DNA from: JAUZRW01 sp964549915
GTDB lineage: Bacteria > Chloroflexota > Anaerolineae > Aggregatilineales > Phototrophicaceae
NCBI GenBank assembly: GCA_964549915.1
Contig: CAZJWX010000009.1
Coordinates: 42,296-106,295 of the forward strand
Length of the DNA stretch: 64,000 nucleotides
Reading direction: 5' to 3'
Shown: one piece after another, positions 34,836 through 43,316 of the stretch
Layout: each line of letters opens with the position of its first letter
How positions within the stretch are numbered: position 1 is the stretch's first letter
Notes under the pieces: model-generated
What the model saw: the letters and a program-made list of their open reading frames with translations, nothing else
The model's database searches: none
Told to the model about the DNA's origin: nothing
Position numbers and translations under genes: made by a program

Positions 34836-36047
34836 ATGTTCGAGAACATTCGCATTGCCCTCAGCAACCTGGGTGGCAACCGCATCCGCACGGTGCTGAC
34901 GATGCTCGGTGTGACCATCGGTGTCGCAGCCGTGATTGTGTTGGTATCGGTTGGGCAATCGTTTGAAGATTTCGTGATTGGCGAGTTCGAGAGCCTGGGT
35001 GCCAATCTGGTCTTCGTCGTGCCCAATCCCGATGCTCGCCCGATTCAACCGCTGACTTTCAACGATGTAGATGCGATGTCCGACCCGGCGCGAGTCCCGA
35101 ATGCTGCGATTGTCATGCCGCAGAATCAGTTCAATCGCACCGTGCGAGTCGGCACGCTGGAAGTGCGCACTGCCGTCAACGCCGTGACGCCGGACTATGC
35201 GACCCTCTTCAGCCGTCGTATGGCTGCGGGGCGCTTCTTCGACGAAAACGATATGGACACGAATGCTCGTGTAGCTGTGCTGGAGCCAGGTACTGCGACG
35301 GAACTCTTCCCCGACACCTATCCCATTGGTCAAACCGTGCGCATTGGCGATGTGCAGTTTGTGGTCATTGGTGTGCTGGCACAGACCAACGCCTTTTTCG
35401 GCTTCGCCAGCGACGATGGGGTGATTATTCCCATTACCACCGCGCAAACGCGCCTCAACAATCAGCGCATCCTCAGCGGTGAACAGGCGGTGAATGTCGT
35501 CATCATCCAGGGCACCGACCCGCAGTCAGCGGATCAACTCGTGCAGCAAATTCAGACGACCTTGCGAGAGACCCGCGACATCAGCTTCCGCGATGAAGAC
35601 AACTTCCTGGTTTTCAGCCAGGATGAGATTCTCGACACACTGGGCGAGATCACGGGTTTGCTGACGGTCTTCCTGGCGATTCTGGCGAGTATTTCCCTGT
35701 TGGTCGGCGGCATCGGCATCATGAACATCATGCTGGTCACGGTCACGGAGCGGACGCGCGAAATCGGTCTTCGCAAAGCGGTTGGTGCGCAGAATTTCGA
35801 TATTCTGTTACAATTTTTGACAGAGGCCGTCATCCTCTCCGGATTTGGGGGCGCAGTGGGGGTTGGGATTGCAGCGGCGGCTGCCTTTCTGGTGACCTCA
35901 CTCGTGCCGAATCTGAGTGTCGTGGTGCAGTTCAGCAGCATCATTCTGGCGAGCTTCGTTTCTGTGGCGGTCGGCGTGCTCTCGGGCATTTACCCGGCAA
36001 GCCGCGCCGCGAACCTCAAACCGATTGATGCGCTGCGGTACGAGTAA
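34836..36047 (+). CDS. ABC transporter permease, MacB/FtsX type, second of two
   Basis: A 403-residue paralogue of the preceding permease with the same layout (LTMLGVTIGVAAVIVLVS, an outside domain, then GGIGIMNIMLVTVTERTREIGLRKAVGAQNFDIL). The outside domains are clearly different while the membrane parts are similar, which fits a heterodimeric transporter with one ATPase homodimer. The start is 3 bases after the previous stop. Confidence 0.9.
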   Translation: MFENIRIALSNLGGNRIRTVLTMLGVTIGVAAVIVLVSVGQSFEDFVIGEFESLGANLVFVVPNPDARPIQPLTFNDVDAMSDPARVPNAAIVMPQNQFNRTVRVGTLEVRTAVNAVTPDYATLFSRRMAAGRFFDENDMDTNARVAVLEPGTATELFPDTYPIGQTVRIGDVQFVVIGVLAQTNAFFGFASDDGVIIPITTAQTRLNNQRILSGEQAVNVVIIQGTDPQSADQLVQQIQTTLRETRDISFRDEDNFLVFSQDEILDTLGEITGLLTVFLAILASISLLVGGIGIMNIMLVTVTERTREIGLRKAVGAQNFDILLQFLTEAVILSGFGGAVGVGIAAAAAFLVTSLVPNLSVVVQFSSIILASFVSVAVGVLSGIYPASRAANLKPIDALRYE

Positions 36048-36074
36048 TCGGCGGGTCTGCATAGGGGAAGTGAA

Positions 36075-36593
36075 ATGCTACAATCGGATCAAGATGTTAT
36101 TCCCGTGCCGCGTTCGCGGGTCTTCGTCTTAGAAGACGGCGCATTCGTCGTCCAATGGGAGCCGAATCGCGTTCAGCAATTGGTCGATGGACGTTACCTG
36201 ACGTATTCAGACTCCCAGTTTGGCAGCGCGATTACGGACTACGAACTGAACCAACTGCGCAATACGCGCCTCATCGCGGATTATGACGACGAGCACGTCT
36301 ATATTTCGCCATTTTCCAATGCACAGGCTTACAGTGGGCGCACGTACTATTTGAACACGACGCTGCCGAAAGAGCGCTATCAGGAAGTGCTTGCCGCAGT
36401 GCGCGATGCGGGATTGCTCGATAGCTATTCTGTGCGGATGCAGGAGATATTCGTCATCGTTCGTGGGGCGGCAGGGGTTGCCTTCCAGACGTTTGATGAA
36501 GCCGAAAAGGCGCGGGAGCAGTTGGCGGCGCGGCTCCCGGATTTACTGGGGAATATGGTCGTCGCCTTCATCGAGGCAGGGGCACGATCGTGA
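36075..36593 (+). CDS. Small soluble protein of unknown function in the efflux operon
   Basis: A 172-residue protein I do not recognise. It has no signal peptide or membrane helix. The first half is rich in beta-strand pattern with short acidic and aromatic segments (VFVLEDGAFVVQWEPNRVQQLVDGRYLTYSD); the second half has helices (ERYQEVLAAVRDAGLL, FDEAEKAREQLAARLPD). AGGGGAAG precedes the ATG. It lies between the second permease and the regulator, so it may be a cytoplasmic accessory of the pump or of the regulator. Confidence 0.55.
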   Translation: MLQSDQDVIPVPRSRVFVLEDGAFVVQWEPNRVQQLVDGRYLTYSDSQFGSAITDYELNQLRNTRLIADYDDEHVYISPFSNAQAYSGRTYYLNTTLPKERYQEVLAAVRDAGLLDSYSVRMQEIFVIVRGAAGVAFQTFDEAEKAREQLAARLPDLLGNMVVAFIEAGARS

Positions 36594-36649
36594 GAGACGC
36601 ATGGCCTTGTGCAGCGGCGTAAACGAGATTTGTGAAGGTTGAACTGATT

Positions 36650-37228
36650 ATGACGGATGAAAAACCGAACGTGGATGCGATCAGTGGAAATGAAGACTTG
36701 AGCAACGTCCATGACTCCATGCTCGATGGCCTGGGGCAGTTGGCGGATTATTTTGGGTTCAGCAAGGTGATGGGGCAGCTTTATGGCACGCTCCTGCTGA
36801 ACCCCGGACCGCTCTCGTTGGATGATATGATGGAGCGCCTGGGCATTTCCAAAGCCAGCGTCAGCATGAATATGCGTACATTGGAGCACATGGGCATGGT
36901 GCGTCAGGTGTGGGTGCGGGGTGGCAGCGGACGCCGCAAATACTACGAAGCTGAGACTGATTTCTGGGAGATTATCAGCAACTTGCTCAGCGGTAGAGAA
37001 ATGCGCGATGTCGATCGGGCGATCACGGTCATGGAAGACAACCGCGAACGTCTGCTGGAAGCTCTGCCAGAGATGACGCCGGAAGAAGCGGCGGTGGCGA
37101 ATCTGTACCTGGAACGCATGCAACAGATGCAGAGCCTCTTTCGCTTCGCACAAATGGTCATCACCACGATTCTGAATCAGGTCAAAGATGCGGATATCAG
37201 CGAGATCAACCACATCGAAATCGACTGA
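36650..37228 (+). CDS. MarR/GbsR-family transcriptional regulator
   Basis: About 192 residues. The winged helix is seen in SKVMGQLYGTLLLNPGPLSLDDMMERLGISKASVSMNMRTLEHMGMVRQVW and the wing RGGSGRRKYYEAE. A long C-terminal helix region would dimerise. The GbsR branch of MarR proteins fits best by the opening helices and the LSLDDMMERLGISKASVSMNMRTL pattern. As last gene of the pump operon it probably controls it. The ATG at 36650 is chosen (AAGG upstream); a GTG at 36632 is possible. Confidence 0.82.
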   Translation: MTDEKPNVDAISGNEDLSNVHDSMLDGLGQLADYFGFSKVMGQLYGTLLLNPGPLSLDDMMERLGISKASVSMNMRTLEHMGMVRQVWVRGGSGRRKYYEAETDFWEIISNLLSGREMRDVDRAITVMEDNRERLLEALPEMTPEEAAVANLYLERMQQMQSLFRFAQMVITTILNQVKDADISEINHIEID

Positions 37229-37239
37229 TTGATTGTGCC

Positions 37240-37268
37240 TTGCTGGTAGGTTGCGCCATCTCTATAAT
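37240..37268 (+). promoter_or_regulatory. Promoter of tRNA-Leu
   Basis: TTGCTG (37240-37245), a 17-base spacer and a perfect TATAAT (37263-37268), 17 bases before the tRNA. Confidence 0.7.
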
Positions 37269-37285
37269 GATGGAATGAATATCCT

Positions 37286-37367
37286 GGGGGAGTGGCGGAA
37301 TTGGCAGACGCGCATGACTTAGGATCATGTCTCTTATGAGGTGAGGGTTCAAGTCCCTCCTTCCCCA
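37286..37367 (+). tRNA. tRNA-Leu (anticodon UAG)
   Basis: An 82-base cloverleaf. The acceptor stem is GGGGGAG with CTTCCCC, the D-loop region holds TTGGCAGAC, the anticodon stem CATGA/TCATG encloses CTTAGGA (anticodon TAG), a short class II variable arm follows, and the T-stem GAGGG/CCCTC encloses TTCAAGT. CCA is not encoded. It reads CUA and related CUN codons. Confidence 0.95.
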
Positions 37368-37376
37368 ACTCCTACC

Positions 37377-37397
37377 AAGGCGCATTCATTGCGCCTT
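37377..37397 (+). terminator. Hairpin after tRNA-Leu
   Basis: Perfect 8-base stem AAGGCGCA / TGCGCCTT with a 5-base loop, 9 bases after the tRNA. Only GTTCG follows, so it may be a weak terminator or a processing signal. Confidence 0.55.
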
Positions 37398-37458
37398 GTT
37401 CGTCCAGGGTGGTGGCGCGTTTTTGATGCAACTCTTACGCCCACTTTCCCGCACCGAT

Positions 37459-37467
37459 TGTTATAAT
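37459..37467 (+). promoter_or_regulatory. Extended -10 promoter of tig-clpP-clpX
   Basis: TGTTATAAT, a consensus extended -10 with no good -35, 28 bases before the trigger factor start codon. Confidence 0.6.
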
Positions 37468-37495
37468 CCAGAAGCATTGTGTAAGGATACCTCAA

Positions 37496-39067
37496 TTGAA
37501 CGTACAAGTTGAGCGGCTGGAAAATCATACGGCACGCCTCACTGTTGCGGTAGACAGTGAGCGTTGGGAGGCCGCGTTGAAACAGGCTGCACAGGAATTA
37601 TCGAAGCGCTACCGCATCCCCGGCTTTCGTAAAGGCAAGGCTCCCTATAAGGTGGTGAAACGCTACCTTGGGGAAGCCGCCATTGTCGAAGACACTGTTG
37701 AAAAGCTTGGCAACGAAATCTACCCGGAGGCACTGGATGAGGCGGCAGTGACACCCTATGCAGCGGGTAGTTTCGACGATTTCCAGTTGGAGCCAGAGCC
37801 GACCTATGTCTTTTCGGTGCCGCTGCAACCCGAAGTTGATCTGAACGACTACCGCTCCGTGCGCCAGGACTGGGAACAACCTGAGATCACGGATGAGAAG
37901 CTGGATGAGACGCTGCAACAGCTCCGTAAGCAGCACGCGGTGGTCGAAGAAAGCCAGCATCCTGCGAAAGTAGATGACCGCCTCACGGTGGATGTTCACA
38001 GTGAGTTTGCGGACGGGGAAGAGCGCAGCGAAGACGAAGAAGACGATGAGAGCGCGGATGAAGGTGATGATGTGCCCAGGAAGGGCGATGCATTCTTCCA
38101 CCGACATGATTTGCAGGTGGCGCTCACGCATGATACGGAGCCTGTGCTTCCTGGCTTCACAGATGCAATGGTTGGGGCGACAGTTGGTGAAGAGCGCGAG
38201 TTCGAACTCACTGTGCCCGAAGATGAGCCGGAGTACGAAACCATTGCGGGGCGTAAGGTACAATTCCACGTCACCGTCAAGAAAATCGAGAACGTGACTC
38301 CGCCCGAACTGAACGACGCCTTCGCGCAGCAGCTTACCAAGGATGAAGAAGAACCGCTGTCTATGGTGGAATTGCGGATGCGTATTCGCGAGAATTTGCA
38401 GCGCGAGGCTGAACGTGAAGCGCGTGATGAATACGCGATGGCTGTGCTGGATGAGATGGTCGAACAGGCCACAATTTCCTACCCGGAGGTCATGGTAGAC
38501 GAGCGGATTCACCAGATGATTGATGAATTCGGCTCGAATCTTCAGCAGCAGGGTATTGATCTTGAGACGTACCAGAAGGTCACGGGTATTACTCATGAGC
38601 AACTTCATGAACAATATCATGACTCTGCGGTACAATCAGTGAAACGCTCGGTTGTCCTGGGCGAGATTATGGTCAATGAGAAGGTTCGTGTGAGCGAAGA
38701 AGAAATCGACGCCGAAGTGGATGCACTGCTGGCTCAGTTCGGGCCATCTGCGGAATCACTGCGCGAATTCGTCAATCAGCCGCAGCAGCGTGCAGATATT
38801 GCCAACCGTCTGCTCTACTCGAACGTCATTGAGCGCATCGCACAGATTGGGCGCGGGGAAGCGCCCTCGCTGGAAGAACTCGAAGCGGCGGAAGGCTCTG
38901 AAGAAGAAGCTGCTACCGAGACGGAAGACGCTGAGGAGCAGGCAGAAACCGAGAATGATGCTGCCGAAGCGGCTGCCGAGCCAGAAACTCAGAATGAAAA
39001 TCCTGAACCGTCTGCTGAGGCAGAAACGCCTGCCGAGGCAGCGGAAGAAACCGACAAGAACGAGTGA
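37496..39067 (+). CDS. tig: Trigger factor with acidic insertion and acidic tail
   Basis: A 523-residue ribosome-bound chaperone and prolyl isomerase (usual length about 430-450). The ribosome-binding motif GFRKGKAP is at 43-50. The isomerase domain (about 155-265) has an unusual acidic insert (171-197: SEDEEDDESADEGDD), and the C-terminus (456-523) is an acidic, Ala/Glu/Thr-rich tail. The start is TTG at 37496 with AAGGA 9 bases upstream. It is followed by clpP and clpX, the normal quality-control order. Confidence 0.95.
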   Translation: MNVQVERLENHTARLTVAVDSERWEAALKQAAQELSKRYRIPGFRKGKAPYKVVKRYLGEAAIVEDTVEKLGNEIYPEALDEAAVTPYAAGSFDDFQLEPEPTYVFSVPLQPEVDLNDYRSVRQDWEQPEITDEKLDETLQQLRKQHAVVEESQHPAKVDDRLTVDVHSEFADGEERSEDEEDDESADEGDDVPRKGDAFFHRHDLQVALTHDTEPVLPGFTDAMVGATVGEEREFELTVPEDEPEYETIAGRKVQFHVTVKKIENVTPPELNDAFAQQLTKDEEEPLSMVELRMRIRENLQREAEREARDEYAMAVLDEMVEQATISYPEVMVDERIHQMIDEFGSNLQQQGIDLETYQKVTGITHEQLHEQYHDSAVQSVKRSVVLGEIMVNEKVRVSEEEIDAEVDALLAQFGPSAESLREFVNQPQQRADIANRLLYSNVIERIAQIGRGEAPSLEELEAAEGSEEEAATETEDAEEQAETENDAAEAAAEPETQNENPEPSAEAETPAEAAEETDKNE

Positions 39068-39125
39068 ACCGAGCCGTCTTCACAGAAAGGAGATAGGCGA
39101 ACACCGCAGGTGTGCGCCGCCAACT

Positions 39126-39737
39126 ATGAGCCTCATGAATCCGACCAATGTTATTCCGATGGTGATCGAGCAGGGCAGTCGTGGCGAACGCGCCTACGAT
39201 ATCTACTCCTTGCTGCTCAAAGAACGCATCGTGTTCGTCGGAACCGGAATCAACGATCAGGTTGCGAACCTGGTGGTTGCACAGCTTCTCTTCCTCGACC
39301 GGGAAGACCCGGATCGTCGTGTGCAGATGTACATCAACTCCCCGGGTGGGCAGGTCTACGCTGGTATGGCGATGTATGACGCCATGCAGCAGATTCAGGC
39401 ACCCGTTAGCACGGTGGCCGTTGGCCTTGCTGCCAGTTTTGGTACAGTGCTGTTGACCGGCGGTGAAGCGGGCATGCGTTCTGCGCTGCCGAATGCGACC
39501 ATTCACATGCACCAGCCGCTTGGCGGTGCTCAGGGGCAGGCTTCTGACATCGTGATTCAGGCAAATGAAATCGTCCGCCTGAAGGAACGCCTGAACAATA
39601 TCTTCGTCAAGCACACCGGGCAGGACTACGAAACCATCGAGAAAGATACTGACCGAGACATCTACCTGAGTGCCGAAGCGGCAGTCGCCTACGGCCTCGT
39701 TGACTCCGTTCTGCAAGTTGAAAAAGAGGAAAGCTAA
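39126..39737 (+). CDS. clpP: ATP-dependent Clp protease proteolytic subunit
   Basis: A 203-residue serine protease subunit of the ClpXP/ClpAP barrel. The nucleophile is in VGLAASFGTVLL (usual form ASMG), the His in TIHMHQPLGG, and the Asp in DRDIYLSAEAAVAYGLVD. LLKERIVFVGTGINDQVANLVVAQLLFL is typical. ATG at 39126 is the first start codon of the family frame; an AAAGGAG at about 39086-39092 is too far for normal use, so initiation has no clear ribosome site. Confidence 0.95.
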   Translation: MSLMNPTNVIPMVIEQGSRGERAYDIYSLLLKERIVFVGTGINDQVANLVVAQLLFLDREDPDRRVQMYINSPGGQVYAGMAMYDAMQQIQAPVSTVAVGLAASFGTVLLTGGEAGMRSALPNATIHMHQPLGGAQGQASDIVIQANEIVRLKERLNNIFVKHTGQDYETIEKDTDRDIYLSAEAAVAYGLVDSVLQVEKEES

Positions 39738-39739
39738 TC

Positions 39740-41035
39740 GTGTCATATCCTCCAGGTGGTCATCGTTGTTCCTTCTGCGGGCGTAGCCATGATGAGGTTG
39801 ACCGCCTCATCGCTGGCCCGGATAACGTCTTCATCTGCAATTACTGCGTTGAGTTGTGCTACAACCTGCTGGCAGATGAGGACTTCATCGACCGATCCTC
39901 GCCGGAGTTCGAGTTTGATCGATTGCTGGCACCGCGTGAAATCATGCGCCATCTCGATGAGTACGTCGTAGGGCAGAATTACGCCAAGCGTGTGCTCAGC
40001 GTAGCCGTCTACAATCACTACAAGCGCATCCAGGCCGATCGCGCGACCAGTGAGGTAGAACTGGAGAAGAGCAACATCGTCATGATCGGCCCCACTGGCA
40101 GCGGCAAGACGTTGTTGGCGCAGACTCTCGCTCGAGTGCTGGATGTACCTTTCTGCATCGCAGACGCCACTGCGCTCACCGAGGCAGGCTACGTTGGCGA
40201 GGATGTGGAGAACATCTTGCTCCGCTTGATCCAGGCGGCGGATGGCGACATTTCGCGTGCTGAGAAGGGCATCATCTACATCGACGAAATCGACAAGATT
40301 GCCCGCAAGTCGAACGACAACCCATCAATCACGCGCGACGTTTCCGGTGAGGGTGTGCAGCAAGCGTTGCTGAAGATCATCGAGGGCACGACAGCCAATG
40401 TGCCGCCCCAGGGTGGTCGTAAGCACCCGCATCAGGAATTCCTGCAAATTGACACATCCAGCATCCTCTTCATCTGCGGCGGTACCTTCGATGGCATCGA
40501 GAACGTCATCGCCCGCCGCGTGGGTGCCAAGGGCACGCTCGGCTTCCAGGCGGATAAGCGCACCAGCCGCGACCAATCCGAACTGCTGCGACATGTGAAT
40601 CCGGAAGACCTCATCTCGCATGGCATGATCCCGGAACTGGTCGGGCGCTTGCCTGTGGTGGTCTCCGTGTCTCCGTTGGATCGCGAAGCGCTGATGCGCA
40701 TCCTGGTCGAACCTCGCAATTCGCTGACTCGCCAGTACCAGCATCTGCTCTCGCTGGATGATGTCACGCTCGAATTCGAAGAGAGTGCGCTGGGTGCTGC
40801 GGCTGATCTGGCGATGGCGCGTGGGACGGGAGCGCGTGGCCTGCGTTCGATCATCGAGAAGTGCCTGCTGGACGTGATGTACGAAGTGCCGGGGCGCGAA
40901 CAGATCAGTCGTGTGGTCATTGATGCCGATGTCATCAACGATGAAGGGCGTCCGCGCATTTTCGCCTCGGACGGTCATGAACTGGCCTGGGATAGCGATG
41001 GAAACATCGTTGACCCGGCACAGCCCGCCGCCTGA
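39740..41035 (+). CDS. clpX: ATP-dependent Clp protease ATP-binding subunit
   Basis: A 431-residue AAA+ unfoldase. The N-terminal zinc finger is CSFCGRSH...FICNYCVELC; Walker A is GPTGSGKT, Walker B is IIYIDEIDKIAR, and RARGTGARGLRSIIE-like MARGTGARGLRSIIEK is sensor 2. VGRLPVVV and the pore region SLTALTEAGYVGEDVEN-like ATALTEAGYVGEDVEN are present. GTG start 2 bases after clpP, with an AGAGGAAA ribosome site. A terminator follows. Confidence 0.97.
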   Translation: MSYPPGGHRCSFCGRSHDEVDRLIAGPDNVFICNYCVELCYNLLADEDFIDRSSPEFEFDRLLAPREIMRHLDEYVVGQNYAKRVLSVAVYNHYKRIQADRATSEVELEKSNIVMIGPTGSGKTLLAQTLARVLDVPFCIADATALTEAGYVGEDVENILLRLIQAADGDISRAEKGIIYIDEIDKIARKSNDNPSITRDVSGEGVQQALLKIIEGTTANVPPQGGRKHPHQEFLQIDTSSILFICGGTFDGIENVIARRVGAKGTLGFQADKRTSRDQSELLRHVNPEDLISHGMIPELVGRLPVVVSVSPLDREALMRILVEPRNSLTRQYQHLLSLDDVTLEFEESALGAAADLAMARGTGARGLRSIIEKCLLDVMYEVPGREQISRVVIDADVINDEGRPRIFASDGHELAWDSDGNIVDPAQPAA

Positions 41036-41059
41036 TTCGCCGGAAAACTCAACAATCCC

Positions 41060-41092
41060 AACACCCTGGTAACCCCTGCCGGGGTGTTTTTT
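41060..41092 (+). terminator. Rho-independent terminator after clpX
   Basis: Stem AACACCC / GGGTGTT with a nested ACCCC..GGGGT option, followed by TTTT. It lies 25 bases after the clpX stop and touches the stop of the convergent gene. Confidence 0.75.
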
Positions 41093-41717
41093 ATCCGCTT
41101 GCAGCCGGGATCACGACTTCGGTGAAGTCGCTGACGTGGCTGCGAAACTCCTGCACTTCGACCAATGACGCGCCAGCATCGACTGCGCCCCAGTAGCAGG
41201 GGATCGTCCAGCGGGGGCGCAGCGTATCTGCCAGTGCAATTGCATCGTTCATCCGGTACGCTCCGCGGTGATCCAACGGGATGATGGCGATGTCAGGGTG
41301 AATGTATTGCATCTCCGGGCTGATATGCGTGTGCCCCGTGTAGTAGATGTCATAGTAATTGAGTGAGATGATGTAGCCGAATGCGCCCTCTGCCTCCTGC
41401 GGCGGGGCGTCTGGCATCGTATGATAGAGTGGTACGGCTTTCACGCTGGCGCGATCAATCGAAATGCTTTGCCAGGCACGCAACACGCTCACCGATTCGA
41501 CCTGGGTGGTGATTTTCTCGCTGCCGATGACCCGGGTATCCGGGCCGCGTAATTTCTCAACATCGGCACTGGAACACTGGTCATACTGGTCGCTGCTGAT
41601 GAGGATGCCATCGGCATGGAAGGCGCTGCGCACAATACGCCAGGGGTTGATGTAGAGGATCGGCGGGCCTTCTACCAGGAAGCTACCATGTCCTAACCAC
41701 CGAATCTGGTCAATCAC
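41091..41717 (-). CDS. Metallo-beta-lactamase-fold protein lacking its metal-binding residues
   Basis: A 208-residue protein resembling the UPF0173/UlaG-like hydrolases (IRWLGHGSFLVEGPPILYINPW, KAVPLYH, YDIYYTGHTHISPEMQYI, DIAIIPLD). The metal motif that should read THDHYDH is SSDQYDQ (41-47), so three His are lost and only D46 remains. The Asp of the GDT motif is H129, and the late His region reads TIPCYWG. Such a protein should not bind the usual two zinc ions. It may be a binding or regulatory protein, or use another chemistry. GTG start with GAGGAAAA upstream; stands alone. Confidence 0.7.
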   Translation of the reverse strand: MIDQIRWLGHGSFLVEGPPILYINPWRIVRSAFHADGILISSDQYDQCSSADVEKLRGPDTRVIGSEKITTQVESVSVLRAWQSISIDRASVKAVPLYHTMPDAPPQEAEGAFGYIISLNYYDIYYTGHTHISPEMQYIHPDIAIIPLDHRGAYRMNDAIALADTLRPRWTIPCYWGAVDAGASLVEVQEFRSHVSDFTEVVIPAASG

Positions 41718-41898
41718 AACGGGTTTTCCTCAAGTTGTGTATTCTCGCGCATCTTCATATAATAACGCTAGGCCGTGACAGAAGCGTAGCCTTTATTCAT
41801 TATCCGCTGGCTTTTGCTATTCCGGCAATCGTTTATACGAAGCATATCCAGATTTGATGCACTAATCCACCAACCGAACATAATCCGGGAAGATAATC

Positions 41899-43272
41899 AT
41901 GGCAGATAAACCGAGACCCCTACGCAATCTGAACCAGCCGCAAGCGGGTAACCAGGAGCAGGCATCGAGCAATCGTCGTCCGAAAACCGGGATTCTGGGC
42001 GGCTGGAATCCACCACCGATTGCGTCTGTTGATGATCTGGGTTTGAATAAGCTGCGCCTCGCTGACCTGGTGCTGAAACTATTGCACTTTCGCGGTGATT
42101 TGATCGGTCATGATGTTGCGGAAGAGCTTCATCTGCCGTTCACAGGCGTAACCGATCAAATTATGGAATTCCTCAAGCGCGAGAAGCTGATCGAAATCAA
42201 GGGATCGGTTGGCTTTGGCGAGTCCTCCTACCGCTACGAGATCACGTCGGAAGGCGTGCAGCGTGCGGTGGACGCCCTGGAGCGCAGCCAGTACGTCGGC
42301 CCCGCACCCGTTCCGCTCGAATCCTACATTGAGGCCATCAACGCACAGAAGCGGCCCAGTCGTTCAGTCACAGAGGCCGACATGCTGCGCGTGATGCAGA
42401 ATCTCATCGTCAACAAGGACATGCTCGATAAACTGGGACCAGCCGCCAACTCGGGTACGTCGATCTTCCTCTATGGCCCGCCAGGAAACGGCAAAACCAC
42501 GATGGCGGAAGCTATCGGGCGCGTGATTCTGGGCGCGGATATGTGGATCCCTTATGCAATTGATGTCGATGGTGAGATCATTCAAGTCTTCGACTTCGTG
42601 AATCACGAACTTTCCGACGACCAGACCAAAGTGCGCTACGGCACGGGTGAGGTCGCGGATCCGCGCTGGGTGCGCATCAAACGACCGATCATCGTCGTCG
42701 GCGGTGAACTGACCCTGGAAAGCCTCGATCTGGTCTATAACCAGATCAGCAAGTACTACGAAGCGCCCTATCAGGTCAAGGCCAATGGTGGCATGTTCCT
42801 GATTGATGACTTCGGGCGGCAGCAAATGAGTCCGAAATCGCTTCTCAACCGCTGGATTGTGCCGTTGGAGAAGAAGTACGACTTCCTCACCCTGCAGAAC
42901 GGGCGCAAGATCCAGATGCCCTTCAATGTGATGATCGTCTTCAGCACCAACCTGGATCCGGCTGACCTGGTAGATGATGCCTTCCTGCGTCGCATCAAAT
43001 ACAAGATTGAAGTCGGCAATCCGACGCCGCAGCAGTTCCGTGAATTGTTCGAATTGATGTGCCATGTGACGAAGATTCCCTTCGACGAGCGCGGTTACAA
43101 CTACCTCGTACAGAAGTGGTATGTGAAGTTCAACCGTGATCCGCGTTTCGTGCACCCGCGCGACATTCTCGCGCAGATCCGTGATATTGCGAATTATCTG
43201 GGCATTGCTCCTACCATGGGTAATCCCGAGCTAATCGACCGGGCGGCTGCGTCGTACTTCGTTGAACTGTAG
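41899..43272 (+). CDS. AAA-family ATPase with N-terminal winged helix
   Basis: A 457-residue protein. A disordered N-terminus (1-40) is followed by a winged-helix-like domain (about 50-130, LADLVLKLLHFRGDLIGHDVAEELHLPFTG..., FLKREKLIEI). The ATPase domain has Walker A GPPGNGKT (193-200), a weak Walker B MFLIDDFGRQ (299-308), sensor VFSTN (347-351) and FLRRIKYKI with arginines. Walker B lacks the usual DE pair (DD here). Related proteins occur in Chloroflexota and Deltaproteobacteria, often by pilus genes, but this is recollection. The adjacent receiver-like protein may be its partner. Confidence 0.7.
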   Translation: MADKPRPLRNLNQPQAGNQEQASSNRRPKTGILGGWNPPPIASVDDLGLNKLRLADLVLKLLHFRGDLIGHDVAEELHLPFTGVTDQIMEFLKREKLIEIKGSVGFGESSYRYEITSEGVQRAVDALERSQYVGPAPVPLESYIEAINAQKRPSRSVTEADMLRVMQNLIVNKDMLDKLGPAANSGTSIFLYGPPGNGKTTMAEAIGRVILGADMWIPYAIDVDGEIIQVFDFVNHELSDDQTKVRYGTGEVADPRWVRIKRPIIVVGGELTLESLDLVYNQISKYYEAPYQVKANGGMFLIDDFGRQQMSPKSLLNRWIVPLEKKYDFLTLQNGRKIQMPFNVMIVFSTNLDPADLVDDAFLRRIKYKIEVGNPTPQQFRELFELMCHVTKIPFDERGYNYLVQKWYVKFNRDPRFVHPRDILAQIRDIANYLGIAPTMGNPELIDRAAASYFVEL

Positions 43273-43316
43273 GTTGCTCTGGTACGTGGCTAGAGAAGGT
43301 CAGTAGGGGTTGCTTT

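Noticed and set aside
33429..35447. A 672-codon open frame on the minus strand
   Set aside because: It lies wholly opposite the ABC ATPase end and two permease genes whose families are certain; its product is rich in His/Arg/Asn with no domain, as expected of an antisense shadow.
36076..36084. A TGCTACAAT promoter-like motif
   Set aside because: It overlaps the start codon of the 172-residue protein gene and is explained by the codons there.
38721..39125. A longer ClpP with an N-terminal extension inside tig
   Set aside because: The extra part is the out-of-frame reading of the acidic trigger factor tail; ClpP starts at MSLMNPTNVIP.
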